Source of the DNA: Amphimedon queenslandica
Lineage: Eukaryota; Porifera; Demospongiae; Haplosclerida; Niphatidae
DNA: 27,652 bases
Direction: 5' to 3'
Assembly (NCBI RefSeq): GCF_000090795.2
Contig: NW_003546403.1
Span: 1-27,652, forward strand
The position numbers and the translations under genes were made by a program. Under the pieces are notes generated by a model that was not told the origin of the DNA, made no database searches, and saw nothing but the letters and a program-made list of their open reading frames with translations. Below are positions 1 through 11,400 of the stretch, piece by piece (within the stretch, counting starts at the first letter, position 1; every line of letters starts with the position of its first letter).

Positions 1-2257
1 TGGCTTTGGGGGCAGCTACCTCAGCTAGGGGAAAAATAATTATGAAAATAAAAGTAGATATAGCGATGCTTGTAATAATATTCAAGTGCAAAATAAATAC
101 AAATACTTTCACTTTGAAAACTTAAGTGCACCATTATTTAAGGCAGACCAAAAAAACTAAATCTAATAAATTTTATAATCGTATACCAATATTATATTAT
201 AAAGTGACTCAAAGTCAAGGTGGGCATTAAATAGAGCATCAAATAAATCTACCTTTTCCTTTATCAGTAGAGATGCCAGCCCATTCTGCCAACTCAGCAA
301 ACTCATCATCATCAACCTTTTCTGGTTGGGGTTTTCCCTTTGAAGCCAAACTGCCACTCCCACTTGCTCCCCCTCCCCCTCCTCCTCCACCTGACGGTAC
401 AAAAACCTCAGGAGGTAGTTCCTCCATGTTGACCCTCTTCCCTGCCTTCAGATCCTTCACCATTTCATTCATTGATGTAATGGCTCTCTCATACCGTCTC
501 ACTTTACTAGTCTCTCCTTTAGCTTTAGCAGCAGCAGAGGCTGATCTATAAGCACTCAACCTCTCGTTGACTGTCTGTAAGTTGTTTGATGAACCTAAGC
601 AGAGAAAGAAAAAGAGAGAGAAAGATATTTGGCTATAAATACTATTCATTATTTACTAGTTTTTCCAGCTGGTTTGACAGGAGCAGGAGGAGTAGGTTTC
701 TGTCTAACAGGAGGCCTTTCTACTGTAATCTCCATGGAATCATCAGCATCTTCATCATCATCATCTTCCATTCCTTCCTATTAAATGAAAAAAATATGTA
801 ATAGTATTTTAAATACCATCAAATACAACACACAATGCAATTTACATTTTCTGATACACATTTGAAGTTCTGTTGCACACTAAATGTGTACAAACTTTGA
901 GCTGATTCCAATCAAAACTGGATTTTTTATGAATTTTCAAACTTGCTCCAAAATCTGGCCAAAAACCCTGTACTATATATATTACAGGGTCATTGGCCAA
1001 ATTTTGTCAAAAATGACTAGGAAAGAATTTCTAATTTTTACTACATTTTCTGATGCATATACATGTACTTATGTTGTGTATCAAGTTTAAGCTGAATCTG
1101 ATCAAAATTATATTTTTTATGAATTTTTAAAGTTGCTCAAAAATCGGACCAAAGACCCTGTACTATAGTACAGGGTCACTGGTCAAATTTTGGCAAAAAT
1201 GACTAAGAAAGAATTCTCCATTTTTATTACATTTTCTGATGCATATACATGTACTTACATGTATGTTGTGTATCAAGTTTAAGCTGAATCCCATCAAAAT
1301 TAGATTTTTTATGATTTTTCAAAGTTGCTTAAAAATCAGACCAAAAACCCTGTACTATAGTACAGGGTCGTTGGCCAAATTTTGCCAAAAATGACTAGGA
1401 AAGAATTTCTAATTTTTATTACATTTTCTTATGCATATACATGTACTTATGTTGTGTAGAAAGTTTGAGCTGATTCCGATCAAAACTACATTTTTCATGA
1501 ATTTTCAAAGTTGCTTAAAAATCGGGCGAAAGACCCTGTACTATAGTACAGGGTCATTGGCCGAATTTCATCAAAAATGACTAAGAAAGAATTTCTAATT
1601 TTTATTACATTTTCTGATGCACATACATGTACTTATGTTGTGTAGAAAGTTTAAGCTGATTCCAATAGAGTTTGAATTTTTTATCAATAGTTTCTAATGC
1701 TCAAAAATTAAGCCAAAGACCATGTACTACATGTGTACATGTATAATGATAGTATAGGGTCATTGGCCAAATTTCTACACTCATAGAAATCTACAAATTT
1801 CTACACTCATAGCCCAGCAGTATCTTCTACTAGTACAATGTGTGCATATAATAATAATCAACCCACCAGTTCAGCCAATAGATCAGCATCGTCAACATCC
1901 ATATCATCATCTTCATCATCATCACCCTCTCCAGTCTCCTCTCCCAGTTTATGAGCTGATGACAGCATCTTATCAATATCAGCTAACGAGGCTCCTCCTC
2001 CTCCACTGCTGCTTCCTTTCTTCTTGCCTTTACTCACTCCACCGCCTGTCATGGCTAGTAATTCCGCCTCTAAATCCTCATCATTGAACTCTAGTATAAA
2101 CATAATGGGAGGAGAGAGAGGAGGAGTATTGGATAAAGTGAGGTTCTCTTTCACTGTCTTTACCTGGCATCCCTCCAACGCCAAGAAACGAGGCCAGTCC
2201 CCCGCCACCCTTTGGTTTCTCTCCTCTATCTTTCTTCTTATCCTTCCTACCAGGCAT
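1..2257 (-). CDS. CC2D1: CC2D1A/B (Lgd) homologue, 5' exons, partial at left edge
   Basis: Family role: CC2D1/Lgd proteins bind ESCRT-III (CHMP4/Shrub) through DM14 domains and act in endosomal sorting and Notch signalling. Exons on the minus strand are 2257-2164, 2090-1867, 777-657, 594-253 and 24-1 (continuing outside); all junctions are GT..AG and the phases agree (1, 0, 1, 1). The window codes for about 268 residues. The start MPGRKDKKKDRG is basic and is followed by the family signature FNDEDLEAELLAMTGG and an acidic run ending DADLLAELV. A DM14 domain follows at about residues 153-205 (ERLSAYRSAS, AKAKGETSKVRRYERAI, NMEELPPEV), then a Gly/Ser linker. The open frame after 253 reaches a stop near 239, but a GTAGAT donor at 252 and an in-phase acceptor at 26-25 show the protein continues. 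Further DM14 repeats and the C2 domain should lie outside. The third intron (778-1866) is filled with repeats. Confidence 0.9.
840..1790. repeat. Tandem array, about 5 units of about 190 bp, palindrome-centred
   Basis: Units begin near 846, 1043, 1230, 1422 and 1608 with CATTTTCTGATGCATATACA or a close variant, giving spacings of 186-197 bp. Each continues with TTATGTTGTGTA, a TTTAAGCTGAATCCGATC block, AAAGTTGCTCAAAAATC, a palindrome, then TTGGCCAAATTTTG and AAAAATGACTAGGAAAGAA. The palindrome is perfect over 24 bp at 1154-1177 and 1532-1555, perfect over 22 bp at 1347-1368, and decayed near 965-990 and 1722-1760. The array lies inside CC2D1 intron 3. Related single or partial units occur at 6240-6370, 6780-6950, 14640-15060 and, in inverse orientation, 15660-15740 and 15960-16860. 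Confidence 0.9.
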
Positions 2258-2530
2258 TTTGCTCGAGATATTCTGCTAGATTTCTTGGTTTAAGTTCTAG
2301 CTCAAGTTATGCACATGAGTCACGTGACTTGGTACAGCCACACCCCATATGCTCCCGCCTCCAAAAACAGTTTTAAATTCATTTTAAAGAAAGACTCATG
2401 ATAATAATAATTTTTTATCATTAAAAATAAAATAATATTATTATCATAAACTACATAATAGCCTAGACAAATCTACTATTAGTCTAAGCAGAAACTACAG
2501 TGTTCAACATGAGGTTCAGCTTGAAAAGGC
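2258..2530. promoter_or_regulatory. CC2D1 upstream region between the fibrinogen-domain gene and CC2D1
   Basis: This 273-bp stretch separates the stop codon of the fibrinogen-domain gene from the CC2D1 start codon, both on the minus strand. It holds an E-box palindrome at 2319-2328, a GCCACACCCC motif at about 2337-2346, and an AT-rich tract from 2395 to 2455 (runs of ATAATAATA). I saw no TATA box close to the CC2D1 start. Confidence 0.5.
2319..2328. promoter_or_regulatory. CLEAR/M-box-like palindrome GTCACGTGAC
   Basis: The exact palindrome GTCACGTGAC lies 62 bp upstream of the CC2D1 ATG. In vertebrates this is the preferred site of the MITF/TFEB bHLH-Zip factors that drive lysosome and endosome genes. 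A related site occurs in the TBC1D15-TSG101 promoter at 8309-8317. The sequence match is direct; regulation is inference. Confidence 0.45.
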
Positions 2531-3334
2531 TTAATACCTTAATACTTTCATTTCCGTAATCCTCAAAGAGTAATTGATACCCTTCCAGCTACTCCAATTG
2601 ACTCCATTTCCATTTGAAGGATGTTGGCCAGCCAAATACAAGCCATTTAAATTTGAGAAATGGCAGGAAGAATACCACCATGCTCCTCGAGATGCAAAAG
2701 CACAATTGACGGTTTGACTATCATCATTGTCTTGATCATGAGTGGTGAATCTCCTACCATTGTGCTGAGTCAAGCTATCTCCAGCATTGCCAGAGTAACC
2801 CGATACTTTTAATGAATACTTCTCATCTGCACCTTTCAAACTGAATTGAGAATAGAATGCCGATCTTTTTTCTCCTGCGAAATCCTCCATGTCAATACGC
2901 AGGCTACCGTTGCAGCTTGTGGTGATACGGTGTATTTTATCGAGTCCCAGCCAGAACTCTCCTTTGAGGTCTCCAAAACCTTTCAGATAATTGGCCCAAT
3001 CTTGATAGAAGTTGACTGTACCATCCATTCTCCTTTGAAGGACAGTATAACCAACACCTTTGCTCATATCACAGTAAGCCTGCATAATACATAATAATCA
3101 TTATAGATTGTTGTAGATATACCTCAAAAGCAGGTAAATGATCAGGTTTTATGGTGTAAACACCACTACAGTTTTGACCATTTTCATGCAACTCCTTGCA
3201 ATCTTTTGCAATTGTGTTATTACAACCTATTATGATTAAAATAACACTATGAAATATGAAGTTAAATCTTGCATATAGTTACTTTTAGCAGAAGCAAAGA
3301 TCCCAAATATGCAAAGCAGGAACAAAGACTTCAT
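2531..3334 (-). CDS. Secreted fibrinogen-related domain (ficolin/tachylectin-like) protein
   Basis: Three exons on the minus strand (3334-3283, 3226-3123, 3079-2531) give 234 residues; the introns are 56 and 43 bp. Residues 1-16 form a signal peptide (MKSLFLLCIFGIFASA). The remainder is one fibrinogen-like domain with no long stalk. It opens with DCKELHENGQ and SGVYTIKP, then YCDMS, the core EFWLGLDKIHRIT, the calcium-site pattern D167-D169-N170-D171 (in THDQDNDD) and the following cysteine pair C178/C191 around WWYSSCHFSNLNG. Family role: such domains bind acetylated sugars or other microbial surface groups, and they are expanded in sponges and other invertebrates. Innate recognition is therefore the likely role, but the ligand is unknown. 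A TATA box lies 76-83 bp upstream of the start. Confidence 0.92.
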
Positions 3335-4103
3335 TTTCCTTTGTGGATAATACAGTCAAATTTCTTTCTTCTTTAATACTGATGTGATTGTTGCCTTCTT
3401 AGCTTTCTACTTTTATACTGAGACATGTTTTTTCATAATATTGAGAGTATGAAACATAATTATCACAGACTAATTGTATAATAGTTCTCATGAGCTTGTT
3501 ATGATGTCCATGTTTATGCTTAATGTCACTTTCAGTATGAGAATTTTTTGGTTAACTCATGATCAAAGTATCGTGGCTCCTGTTTTGATTTACAGTAATG
3601 CAATCATATGCTCAAAATTTTCTGGCTTGAGCTTGTGTAATCTTTTAATAATTCCGTATCAGCTGTAGGTGTAGAAGTGTAATCAGATGTTGTTGCTAAT
3701 GTAAACCTTGCAAATGTAATGTTATTCACTTATTTTGTGACAAACAAGCAAGCAGCACTATGAATGTTGAAACAAATCAATGGCACAGACAACTAATTTC
3801 ATTCACTCACACACTGTAGGAATGATGAAACAAATAGAGCCCATTCTAAATTGATCTAATGAGTAACTTACTGCAAAATGCAATGAAGTCACATAATCTT
3901 TAGCTTTTGTTAGGAAAATTAGTTCTTGTGCCATAAACTAAGCTGCTGCTAATGCAAATCTAACATCAGATTAGGAACTTTTGTTAAAAAGTAAAGAAAA
4001 CAAGAAATTGGTCACTCTCTCTGTTTGACCATATCTTTCTTTGTTAATCATAATAAAAATATATATTTGCAACACAAAAGGATTAAAAACAATAATCAAG
4101 TGT
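3335..4103. other. Intergenic region with no gene seen
   Basis: This 769-bp AT-rich stretch lies between the fibrinogen-domain gene and the 3' end of the TBC1D15-like gene. Apart from the TATA box at 3410-3417 I see no domain-bearing frame, splice-consistent exon or clear repeat. A 64-codon open frame at 3474-3668 has no recognisable features. Confidence 0.6.
3410..3417 (-). promoter_or_regulatory. TATA box of the fibrinogen-domain gene
   Basis: On the minus strand TATAAAAG lies 76-83 bp before the ATG at 3334. A consensus-like box in the right place suggests a focused promoter for this short secreted gene. Confidence 0.55.
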
Positions 4104-7100
4104 TCATTTAGCTGAAGGAAAAGTGAAAGGAGGAGGAAGTGGCTGTCTGACCAAAGGCTGCAACTCTTCAGGTAAATGATCTACAGCTCCTACTTGACGA
4201 CAAATACTCTCAGCTTTCTCTAACAACTCTTCTAATTGAAGATTCTTTGACAGACCGTTTATATGCTAAAAAATAATAGTAAACTTCATCTCTTTCTCCC
4301 TCTCTCTGTGACTAACAGCAATAATGTCACTGAAGTCAAATTTAGGATCCATCATGTTATTCCTTTCTTTCTCAATGATAGCAAGTGCAAAGAACAATGG
4401 ATAATCAGGTGACAAGTGAAGTGTCCAAAAAACCTATTAATAAATGGCAATTATGACCACCATACACACTATATTAGACATACCTCCCACAGGATCATGA
4501 GGTCTGAGAACTGAAATTCTCTTTTAAAATCAACGAGAAGCCATCGAAATGAGAGATACAGGTTGTTGGAGTCTTTCTCTCCTAATTATTATAACAAAGC
4601 TCAGTCTCATTTTTATTATAAAATTCTACTTACCCAAATACTTGTAGAATTCAGGATCAGATACCTTAAGCAACGTTCGTAGTTGCTTGATACGCAATCT
4701 CATGAATTCTTGTGTGATCTCAAATCGGTCGTGTATCATGTCCATCAGTCCAACGAAACACCAAAAGGAATCAACCTCATTCTCCATAATGGCTAATATC
4801 ACTGAGAGGAGGTCACTCATTCCTTGTACATAACCTGAACAACATGAAGGAATAGTTTCAATAGTACTCACATGTATATAGGTACATTGTAGTGATTGTA
4901 CATGTACAACTACATGTGTACATGTACAACTACATGTGTACATGTACATTAAGTTTATTCAAACTCTCTTTTCTCTTCATTTCTGTCTTTCTTCTCCCTC
5001 CCTCCCTCTCTCTCTCTCTCCCAATACAAGTACATTATACATGGGGTCTTTACCAAGGTCCATGTTGTACATTATATAAGTTTTCAAAATGTTCTGCAGC
5101 TGCTTCAACTGCGGACTACTGACACTGTGAAACAACTCCACATCGCGATCAGTACGAATAACATCTTTCTCTGCAAAGAATTAAAGTGCAGCAATTTAAC
5201 AACATGAAATTATTTTTCTTTGTCTTACCAACAAGATTTCTAAGTTCTCTCCAGCGAGCAAAGTTAGCTTCCTGCTGAGGAAGGAACGACTCCCATTGCT
5301 TCTTCATTATTTCATATTCTCTTTCCTTTGCCTTCTGTTCCTCCATCCTCTCAATATCGGTTGCACCAAATCTGAAATATCCCAACAAATACTTCCATAC
5401 CTCACGTCTTATGGAATGATCGATACTCTGAGTGAGAAAAAAGAAAAAGGGATAATTTTGATGGTGCATGTACATGTACATGCACATATGCAAGGAATAA
5501 ATTAAGAGAGAGAGGGGGGAGACTGACTCCAGCAAATACTCTTGCACGAAACTTCTCTTCATTTTCTTTAGAGACGCGTCCATCAATCTCTCTATAGCTC
5601 TCCCATTCTTCCCGAGATAACGGAGGTAGGCGTGGCCTCGGGGGAAGACGAGGAGGTAGCTGACCCTAAAAATTCATTAACAATAATATCAAGAATGATA
5701 AAAATAAGGATAGTACACTACCTGTAAATTTGTGACGATTTGAAAATCTGATATAAGAGACTGCTCAGGTGTAGCAACATCAGGTTTACTCTTTGCAGTG
5801 TTACCTCCTGTCTCAATGTCCTTACAAGTGATGGTTGATATCTCCTCCTCTTCATCGTTGGTCTCCACTGGTCTCCTCTCCAGTAACTGCTCACTGTCTG
5901 GAGGTAGGAACGTGTTTCGGACTATCTTACCAAGATCTTGTACAAGAGCCCTTGGGAACGAACTCTGTGTGTGTGTGCACAATAATTAATGATTGAATCA
6001 TAATCTTTGCTCTCTATTTTTTATCTCTCTTTCTTTTTCTTCGTCTTCCATACAATACTCTCTCCTTCTCTCTCTTCCCTTACTCCTCTTCCACTGAGAG
6101 TGATATGGTAAGGTAGGTGTGGTTTATGGCCAGAAGGGGGTGGGGTTTTCTTTCGGCTCATCTCAACGACAGGATTCTTCTCAACACGAATAATTCTATT
6201 ATCTTTACCATCCCTAAAATAATAAAATTAGAAACAAAATGTCAGCATAAAACAAATTAACAAAATGTTTTTTCATTTTTCAAGTTGCTCAAATAATAGA
6301 GTACATGTACAATTCATAAAAAACAGCTAGGAGAAAATTCTCCATTTAAATGATACGTACACATATACATGTTGTTAAGTTATCATTACGGTATCTTGAT
6401 TATGTTATTCACAATAAATATGAAGAAAAAAATAAACATCCAAAAATCCCATACAGTACATACCTCACTAAGTATAGGAACCGTTGCATTGATTGCAAGA
6501 GTCCTGCTGTTCCTCCATCATGAAATGAAAGTGTTGGCAGTTCCTTCCCATCTTTTAGGAAGAAGGTGAGTCTGGTACCCTCACGTCTGTTGGTCTCACG
6601 AACCATTTTCAATTGAGAGAGACTGAAACTAACTGGACTTGTTTTAGACGATGCAATCACAGGAGAAGAGCCTACAGCAATAAATAATACAGTGCAGTGC
6701 AACTTCTTTTAACAATAAACACTCTCTATAGTGGTCACCTCTACTAGTGTACCAATGAAAGACCAGGGTTTCCCATAGGATTTTGTTACAGTGCTAAAAA
6801 TCTCTAAGACATAGTATAGGGTCTTCAGCCAAATTTCAACAAAAATGGTTAGGAGAGATTTCTTCATTTTCTGATGCGTATACATGTACTTATATTGCGT
6901 AGAAAGTTTGACCTGATTCAGATCAAATTGAATTTTAAAAGTACATGTACACAATGGACTGTATTGTAGTGCTTGTAAGCCCATGAAGCATCCTGTTTAG
7001 CTCACTTAGCATGCTTTGTGGGAAACCCTGCCAAAGGACACCTAAGGTAAATCTTACATGTATATGCTGTATAGTGTCCACTATACTATGTAGTATGTAC

Positions 7101-8050
7101 ATGTATATGCAGTATAAAGCATTCACATACACATACATGCACATACAAGGACAATATTCGTATCACATTGTAATCTTCTCATATCATACCTCCTTTGGCT
7201 CCTCCTACTTTCTGTTCTCCCTCATTCCCGACCTTATACCTGACAGAAGGACTCCCTTTATTCCCGCCATTTTTATTGTTCCTAGTAGGAGAAGTAGCAG
7301 TTGCAGCTGTGGGTAAAATAGGATCAGGTGGTTTGAGATCAAGCTTAGGATAAATACTGGGATAAGTGCATTCATGCTCATCAACAATAACTGGAACCTC
7401 ATCTAAAAAAAGAAATATAAAATTGTAATAAAAAAATACAAATGTACTTTTGATAAAAATAAGAAACTAAAAACTAGATTAGATTTTTAAAAATTAGAAA
7501 TACAATTGTGAATAGAAATCCCATTCAATAAAGTGCCATTTAAATCATGCCACACTGAAGGACAACTTGCTAACAAAGCAACACAACTGGTGCAGTATGT
7601 ACAATATTATCATGTGATAATGTGCACGTCACTTGACTTACACGGCTCGTCTATGATTGTCCAGCCATCAGACTCAGAGGAGAAGAGACAGGCGACATCT
7701 TGATAGCTTAATTCCAGAGGATCCCATACCAGTAAATTATCTGATTCCTGGAGAGAAAATTACATGCATATGCACATTACAAAAAACAGTGACAATAGTG
7801 CATTTAGTAGAATAAACAGGAAAAAGAAAGCAAACAAAAAAACCAATTATGCATGAACATTTACACATACATGTATATACATACATACCTTTTTCACAAT
7901 CCTAACAAATCCATTAATCTTCAGTTCAAACCCGGTAGCAGACAGCTCTGCTGGTATGTATATAAACACATTCTTTACTTCGTGGACTATGTCTTTGGCC
8001 GGGTAAGGGGCTACTGGCTCCACATTCACATTAGGGACACCTTCCTCCAT
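4104..8050 (-). CDS. TBC1D15: TBC1D15-type Rab GTPase-activating protein, complete
   Basis: Thirteen minus-strand exons: 8050-7889, 7747-7642, 7402-7190, 6671-6464, 6213-6084, 5964-5722, 5665-5528, 5427-5229, 5170-5054, 4834-4634, 4581-4484, 4433-4317, 4265-4104. All are GT..AG and in phase, giving 697 residues, close to the size of vertebrate TBC1D15. The N-terminal half carries the family's lipid/adaptor-binding region (EGTRLTFFLKDG, LPTLSFHDGG). The TBC domain starts near RREVWKYLLGYF. It keeps the arginine finger (R472 in EKDVIRTDR) and the glutamine finger (Q509 in GYVQGMSDLL), so it should be catalytically active. ENEVDSFWCFVGLMD and FRWLLVDFKREF are also typical. Family role: GAP for Rab7 on late endosomes, lysosomes and mitochondria; TBC1D17 is the alternative vertebrate counterpart. 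It is divergently paired with TSG101. Introns 3 and 4 contain repeats. Confidence 0.93.
4898..4949. repeat. 20-bp tandem repeat of ACATGTAC type
   Basis: GTACATGTAC recurs at 4898, 4918 and 4938, giving about 2.6 copies of a 20-bp unit in a TBC1D15 intron. The unit is itself rich in ACATGT palindromes. A pyrimidine microsatellite (CCCTCCCTCT then TC repeats) follows at about 4994-5021. Confidence 0.7.
6764..7030. mobile_element. Short inverted-repeat element (hAT-like termini) in a TBC1D15 intron
   Basis: The left end CAGGGTTTCCCATAGG and the right end TGTGGGAAACCCTG are inverted copies sharing 12 bp (CAGGGTTTCCCA). The element is 267 bp with no coding capacity. A CAGGG terminus is typical of hAT elements, but the flanks (TGAAAGAC and CCAAAGGA) are only a poor 8-bp duplication, so the class is uncertain. 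The interior carries one unit of the 190-bp palindromic repeat family. The right 70 bp recur at 15048-15120. Confidence 0.55.
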
Positions 8051-8477
8051 CTTTAAAAGCTAAAGTCTGGAGTGTATGAAGAGAGAATCTATAGAATCGC
8101 CTGTTGTTTGCTCAAGTACTTGTCTTAAGAATACAGAGCTAGGACAGGGATAGTTTAAATTAGCTTACTCGAGCAGCTTTGGCAAATTAAAAAGGCGAGA
8201 GGTCACATGTGTGTCTTGTGTTGTGTTGCTGTATCATATCATTTTAGAAAGTGGGTGTGATTTTACTTATTAAAAGTTAATTTAAAATGACGTAATGTGG
8301 GCGGGTATGCACGTGACTTTACAGTAGGTGTGGCTTATTACATCTTTGCATACTTGTTCATCTCTCCTCCATTTTTGCTGAGATTCTTCTCCTAGAAAGG
8401 TAAGAGGAAGTCTGTTGTCTTTAAATTTTATGTCACTCTTCCTATTAGCCTAGTTGTCTTAGGTCAGGAGGCAGAAA
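8051..8477. promoter_or_regulatory. Divergent promoter between TBC1D15 and TSG101
   Basis: These 427 bp separate two start codons that point away from each other. I see no TATA box near either start. Visible motifs are an ATF/CREB-like TGACGTAAT at 8288-8296, a GCACGTGAC E-box at 8309-8317 and GGTGTGGC at about 8327-8334. A likely 5'-UTR intron of TSG101 runs from the donor at 8400 (AAAG|GTAAGAGG) to an acceptor at 8462 or 8467, just before the ATG at 8478. Confidence 0.65.
8309..8317. promoter_or_regulatory. E-box GCACGTGAC in the divergent promoter
   Basis: CACGTGACTT followed by TACAG here matches CACGTGACTT, two extra bases, TACAG near 2321, upstream of CC2D1. A GGTGTGGC/GCCACACC element lies next to it in both places, in opposite orientation. 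It is a one-base variant of the MITF/TFEB CLEAR site; function is inferred. Confidence 0.4.
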
Positions 8478-11400
8478 ATGGCTGTGAACTTAAAAGACAT
8501 CAAGTCACACATGAAAGGGGTTAGTGAGCCCATCAAAATAACTTCTTATGTGTGGTATATTTATGTTACACAGTATCGGTTAATGGATCTTGCTGCTAGG
8601 GATGTACAAGCGTCTCTGCAGCATTACAAAGATCTTAAAATAGGAAGTGACAATTATAGTATGTTCATTGTATAATCATGTATACACATGTAATGGTGTT
8701 TATCTTTTTCTCTTTCAGTTCACAATGATGGACGCAAGGAAATGTTATTCAGATTAAAAGGGACCATTCCTGTTTCTTTTAGAGGTACTACTTTATGAGA
8801 GAATACTAGTTCAACTTTGCTTTCTTTATCTCTCGTTCTTTTCTTATGTCACTCGCTCTCCTGCTCCTATTACCCCTCTCTGTCTCTCAAGGCAATAATT
8901 ATAATATTCCTATTATTATTTGGGTTCAAAGGACGCACCCGCAAATCAATCCGATAGTTTTTGTCACACCCACTCCAGAGATGAGTATTAATCCGTCTCG
9001 TTTTGTTGATCACAGTGGGCGTGTTTACCTACCGTATATATCTGAATGGAAGCAGGTTTGTATTTAAGAGCACATTAAGAGTTGATGCATACAGTTACTG
9101 AAAATTAAGTATGTAAACTTTCAGTATTGGTAATGTTCTAAGAATCTTGCCACTAGAATCAATCTAGTCTTGTTATCCCTGGTGGTAAGGTTTCTGTAAT
9201 ACTGCTTTACTCGAGCCCCTTTATTTGATATGTCATTATTGATGTACCTTGGTATTGTAGACTTACATGTACATGTAGTACATGTGTATCTTCTACTTAC
9301 AGATATATGGGTAGGGTTCTATCTAGGAATTTTTGTTTGGGTGAAATCCCAGAGCAGTTGACTGGGGGGAGGTTGCAGAGGCGTATTTAGGGGGGGGGGG
9401 CTGAGGGGGCTTGAGCACCCCCCTCAGGGCTGGGCTCAGAAAAAATTACTGAAGTCCTGGACTCTTGCATCACTACCAAGCCTATTAACAAAGTTATCTA
9501 GCCCCCTGATCATGATTTCAGCAGTTTCCAGTGCTTTAAGGAGCAATCAGAAGTACCAGTAACATAGCAGTATGCTTGAAATGATCTTGGCCCCACCCGT
9601 AATTGACGAAAATGCAGGAAAAGGCCGTTATACCGCCGTAAAAGTGGGTGTGGCCAAAATCGCGGCGCGCTTCGCATGCCCTCAGCACCCCCCCTTTCCT
9701 AATTCCTAGATACGCCCCTGGGTTGTGTACATACATGTATGTATGTACATGTATAGTACATGCATACAATTACAGAAGTACACGGGGGGGGAAGCTGAAG
9801 AGTTTGGGGGGAAGCTTCCCCTGCCCCCCTCCCACTGGATAGAACCCTGACAGATGCACATGTGGTTAACTGGTTATGAGTCTCTCTATGTTTATCTCTC
9901 TCTTTTGACAGGGTAAAAGTGATTTAGCCACATTAATTCAAATATTATGTGCCACATTTGCTGATAATATTCCAGTCTACAGTCGTCAACAGGCCGCCAC
10001 TGGCTACAATCAACCAGGCTCTTACCGCCCACCATCAGCAGGGGGTGGAGCTTACAGACCACCACATGCACACCCACCACCACAACCTCAACCAGGATAT
10101 AATCCTTATCCTCAAGCACAGCACCCACCCTATCCACAACCAGGTGGTCAGCCAGGGTATCCAGGACCAACCCCTTACCCTGTACAGGCCTCAATGCCAA
10201 CCCCTGGTGGATACCAACCGCAACCAGCTCCTTATCCAACCGGAGGATATAATCAACCTCCTTATCCCTCGCCACAGGGTCACCCTGGAGGAGGGTATCC
10301 CCCCGGCCCAAGTGGGTACATCCCTCCTTATCCTCAGGTATGGATATGGCTCTAGTGTATTTAATATATGAACGGGTAATTGGATTATGAATTCTATGTA
10401 ATTATTGATTGAAGTCTATTAGTAGTTAGTGCAGTGTATGTGTGTCTATGTATGTAAGTGGTATGAGTTCAGGCAACTATTCATTAATTAAGTCAAATAT
10501 TCATTGATAATTGTGTTAATTAATCTAACATTCAGAGGTTGTTAGCCTGTAACAACTTATCTATAATAATTATATTAATAACGTATAATGTATTTATTTA
10601 TTTGTTGTTTTTTATTAGCCTGGTGGTGTTGTTAATGCTCAGCCTCAGATGTCAGCGGAGGAGGAGAGGAGAAAGAAAGAGGAGGAGGAAAGAGAGAGAG
10701 CCAAAGAAAATAGGATCAGTCTGGAGAGTGCTGTTGAGGACAAGATAAAGAGACAGCTCCAGAATATCATGGAACGTGCTGAGGTAACGTCAGGTGATGG
10801 TCACATGACTTTTAGATGATTAATAGGACGAGATGAAGGCATTGAATGACACACAGAAAAAATTGAAAGATAATAATGAGAAACTGACAAAAATGTTAAG
10901 GGAAATGGAGACAAAACAAGTGAGAAAGAGATTGTAGTTGAAATTCTTTCACCTTCTATCTATAGAATGAGGTTAATTCCAGTATTGATACACTAAGACA
11001 GAAAACTGCTGAGGTTGATAGCATCATAGAGTATCTTGAAAGTCAACCTGACGAGTTTAATATTGACGAAGCTATAGTTGCTACAAACCCAGTCCACAAT
11101 CAGTAAGAGAATGATAGTTATTAGTTATGATTATTACATATCAATGAATTTCCTTCTAATATAGAATATTGAGACTATATGCTGAAGAGAATGCTATTGA
11201 TGATACTATCTATTACTTAGGAGAAGCTTTGAGGAGAGGAGTCATCACTTCAGAAGCATTCTTAAAGGTACAATCTATAGCTATAATGCAAAGCACATTT
11301 TGATCATAATGCCTATATAATATGGCATTATTTATTACTATTACTAGTACATGTATTTTGTTGAATTTTGTTCTCTATATTTTTGATAATAATGTATAAC

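Noticed and set aside
239..649. A complete 136-residue single-exon protein on the minus strand
   Set aside because: The first 18 residues are intron sequence before an acceptor at 595-596, and a donor at 252 leads in phase to another exon at 24. It is CC2D1 exon 4.
840..1790. CRISPR-like array of palindromic repeats
   Set aside because: Units are about 190 bp and tandem, with no short repeat/unique spacer pattern, and they lie in an intron of an animal gene.
9892..10371. Open frames of about 140 residues on both strands
   Set aside because: They are other frames of the Pro/Tyr-rich TSG101 exon 5, whose own frame continues the UEV domain exactly.
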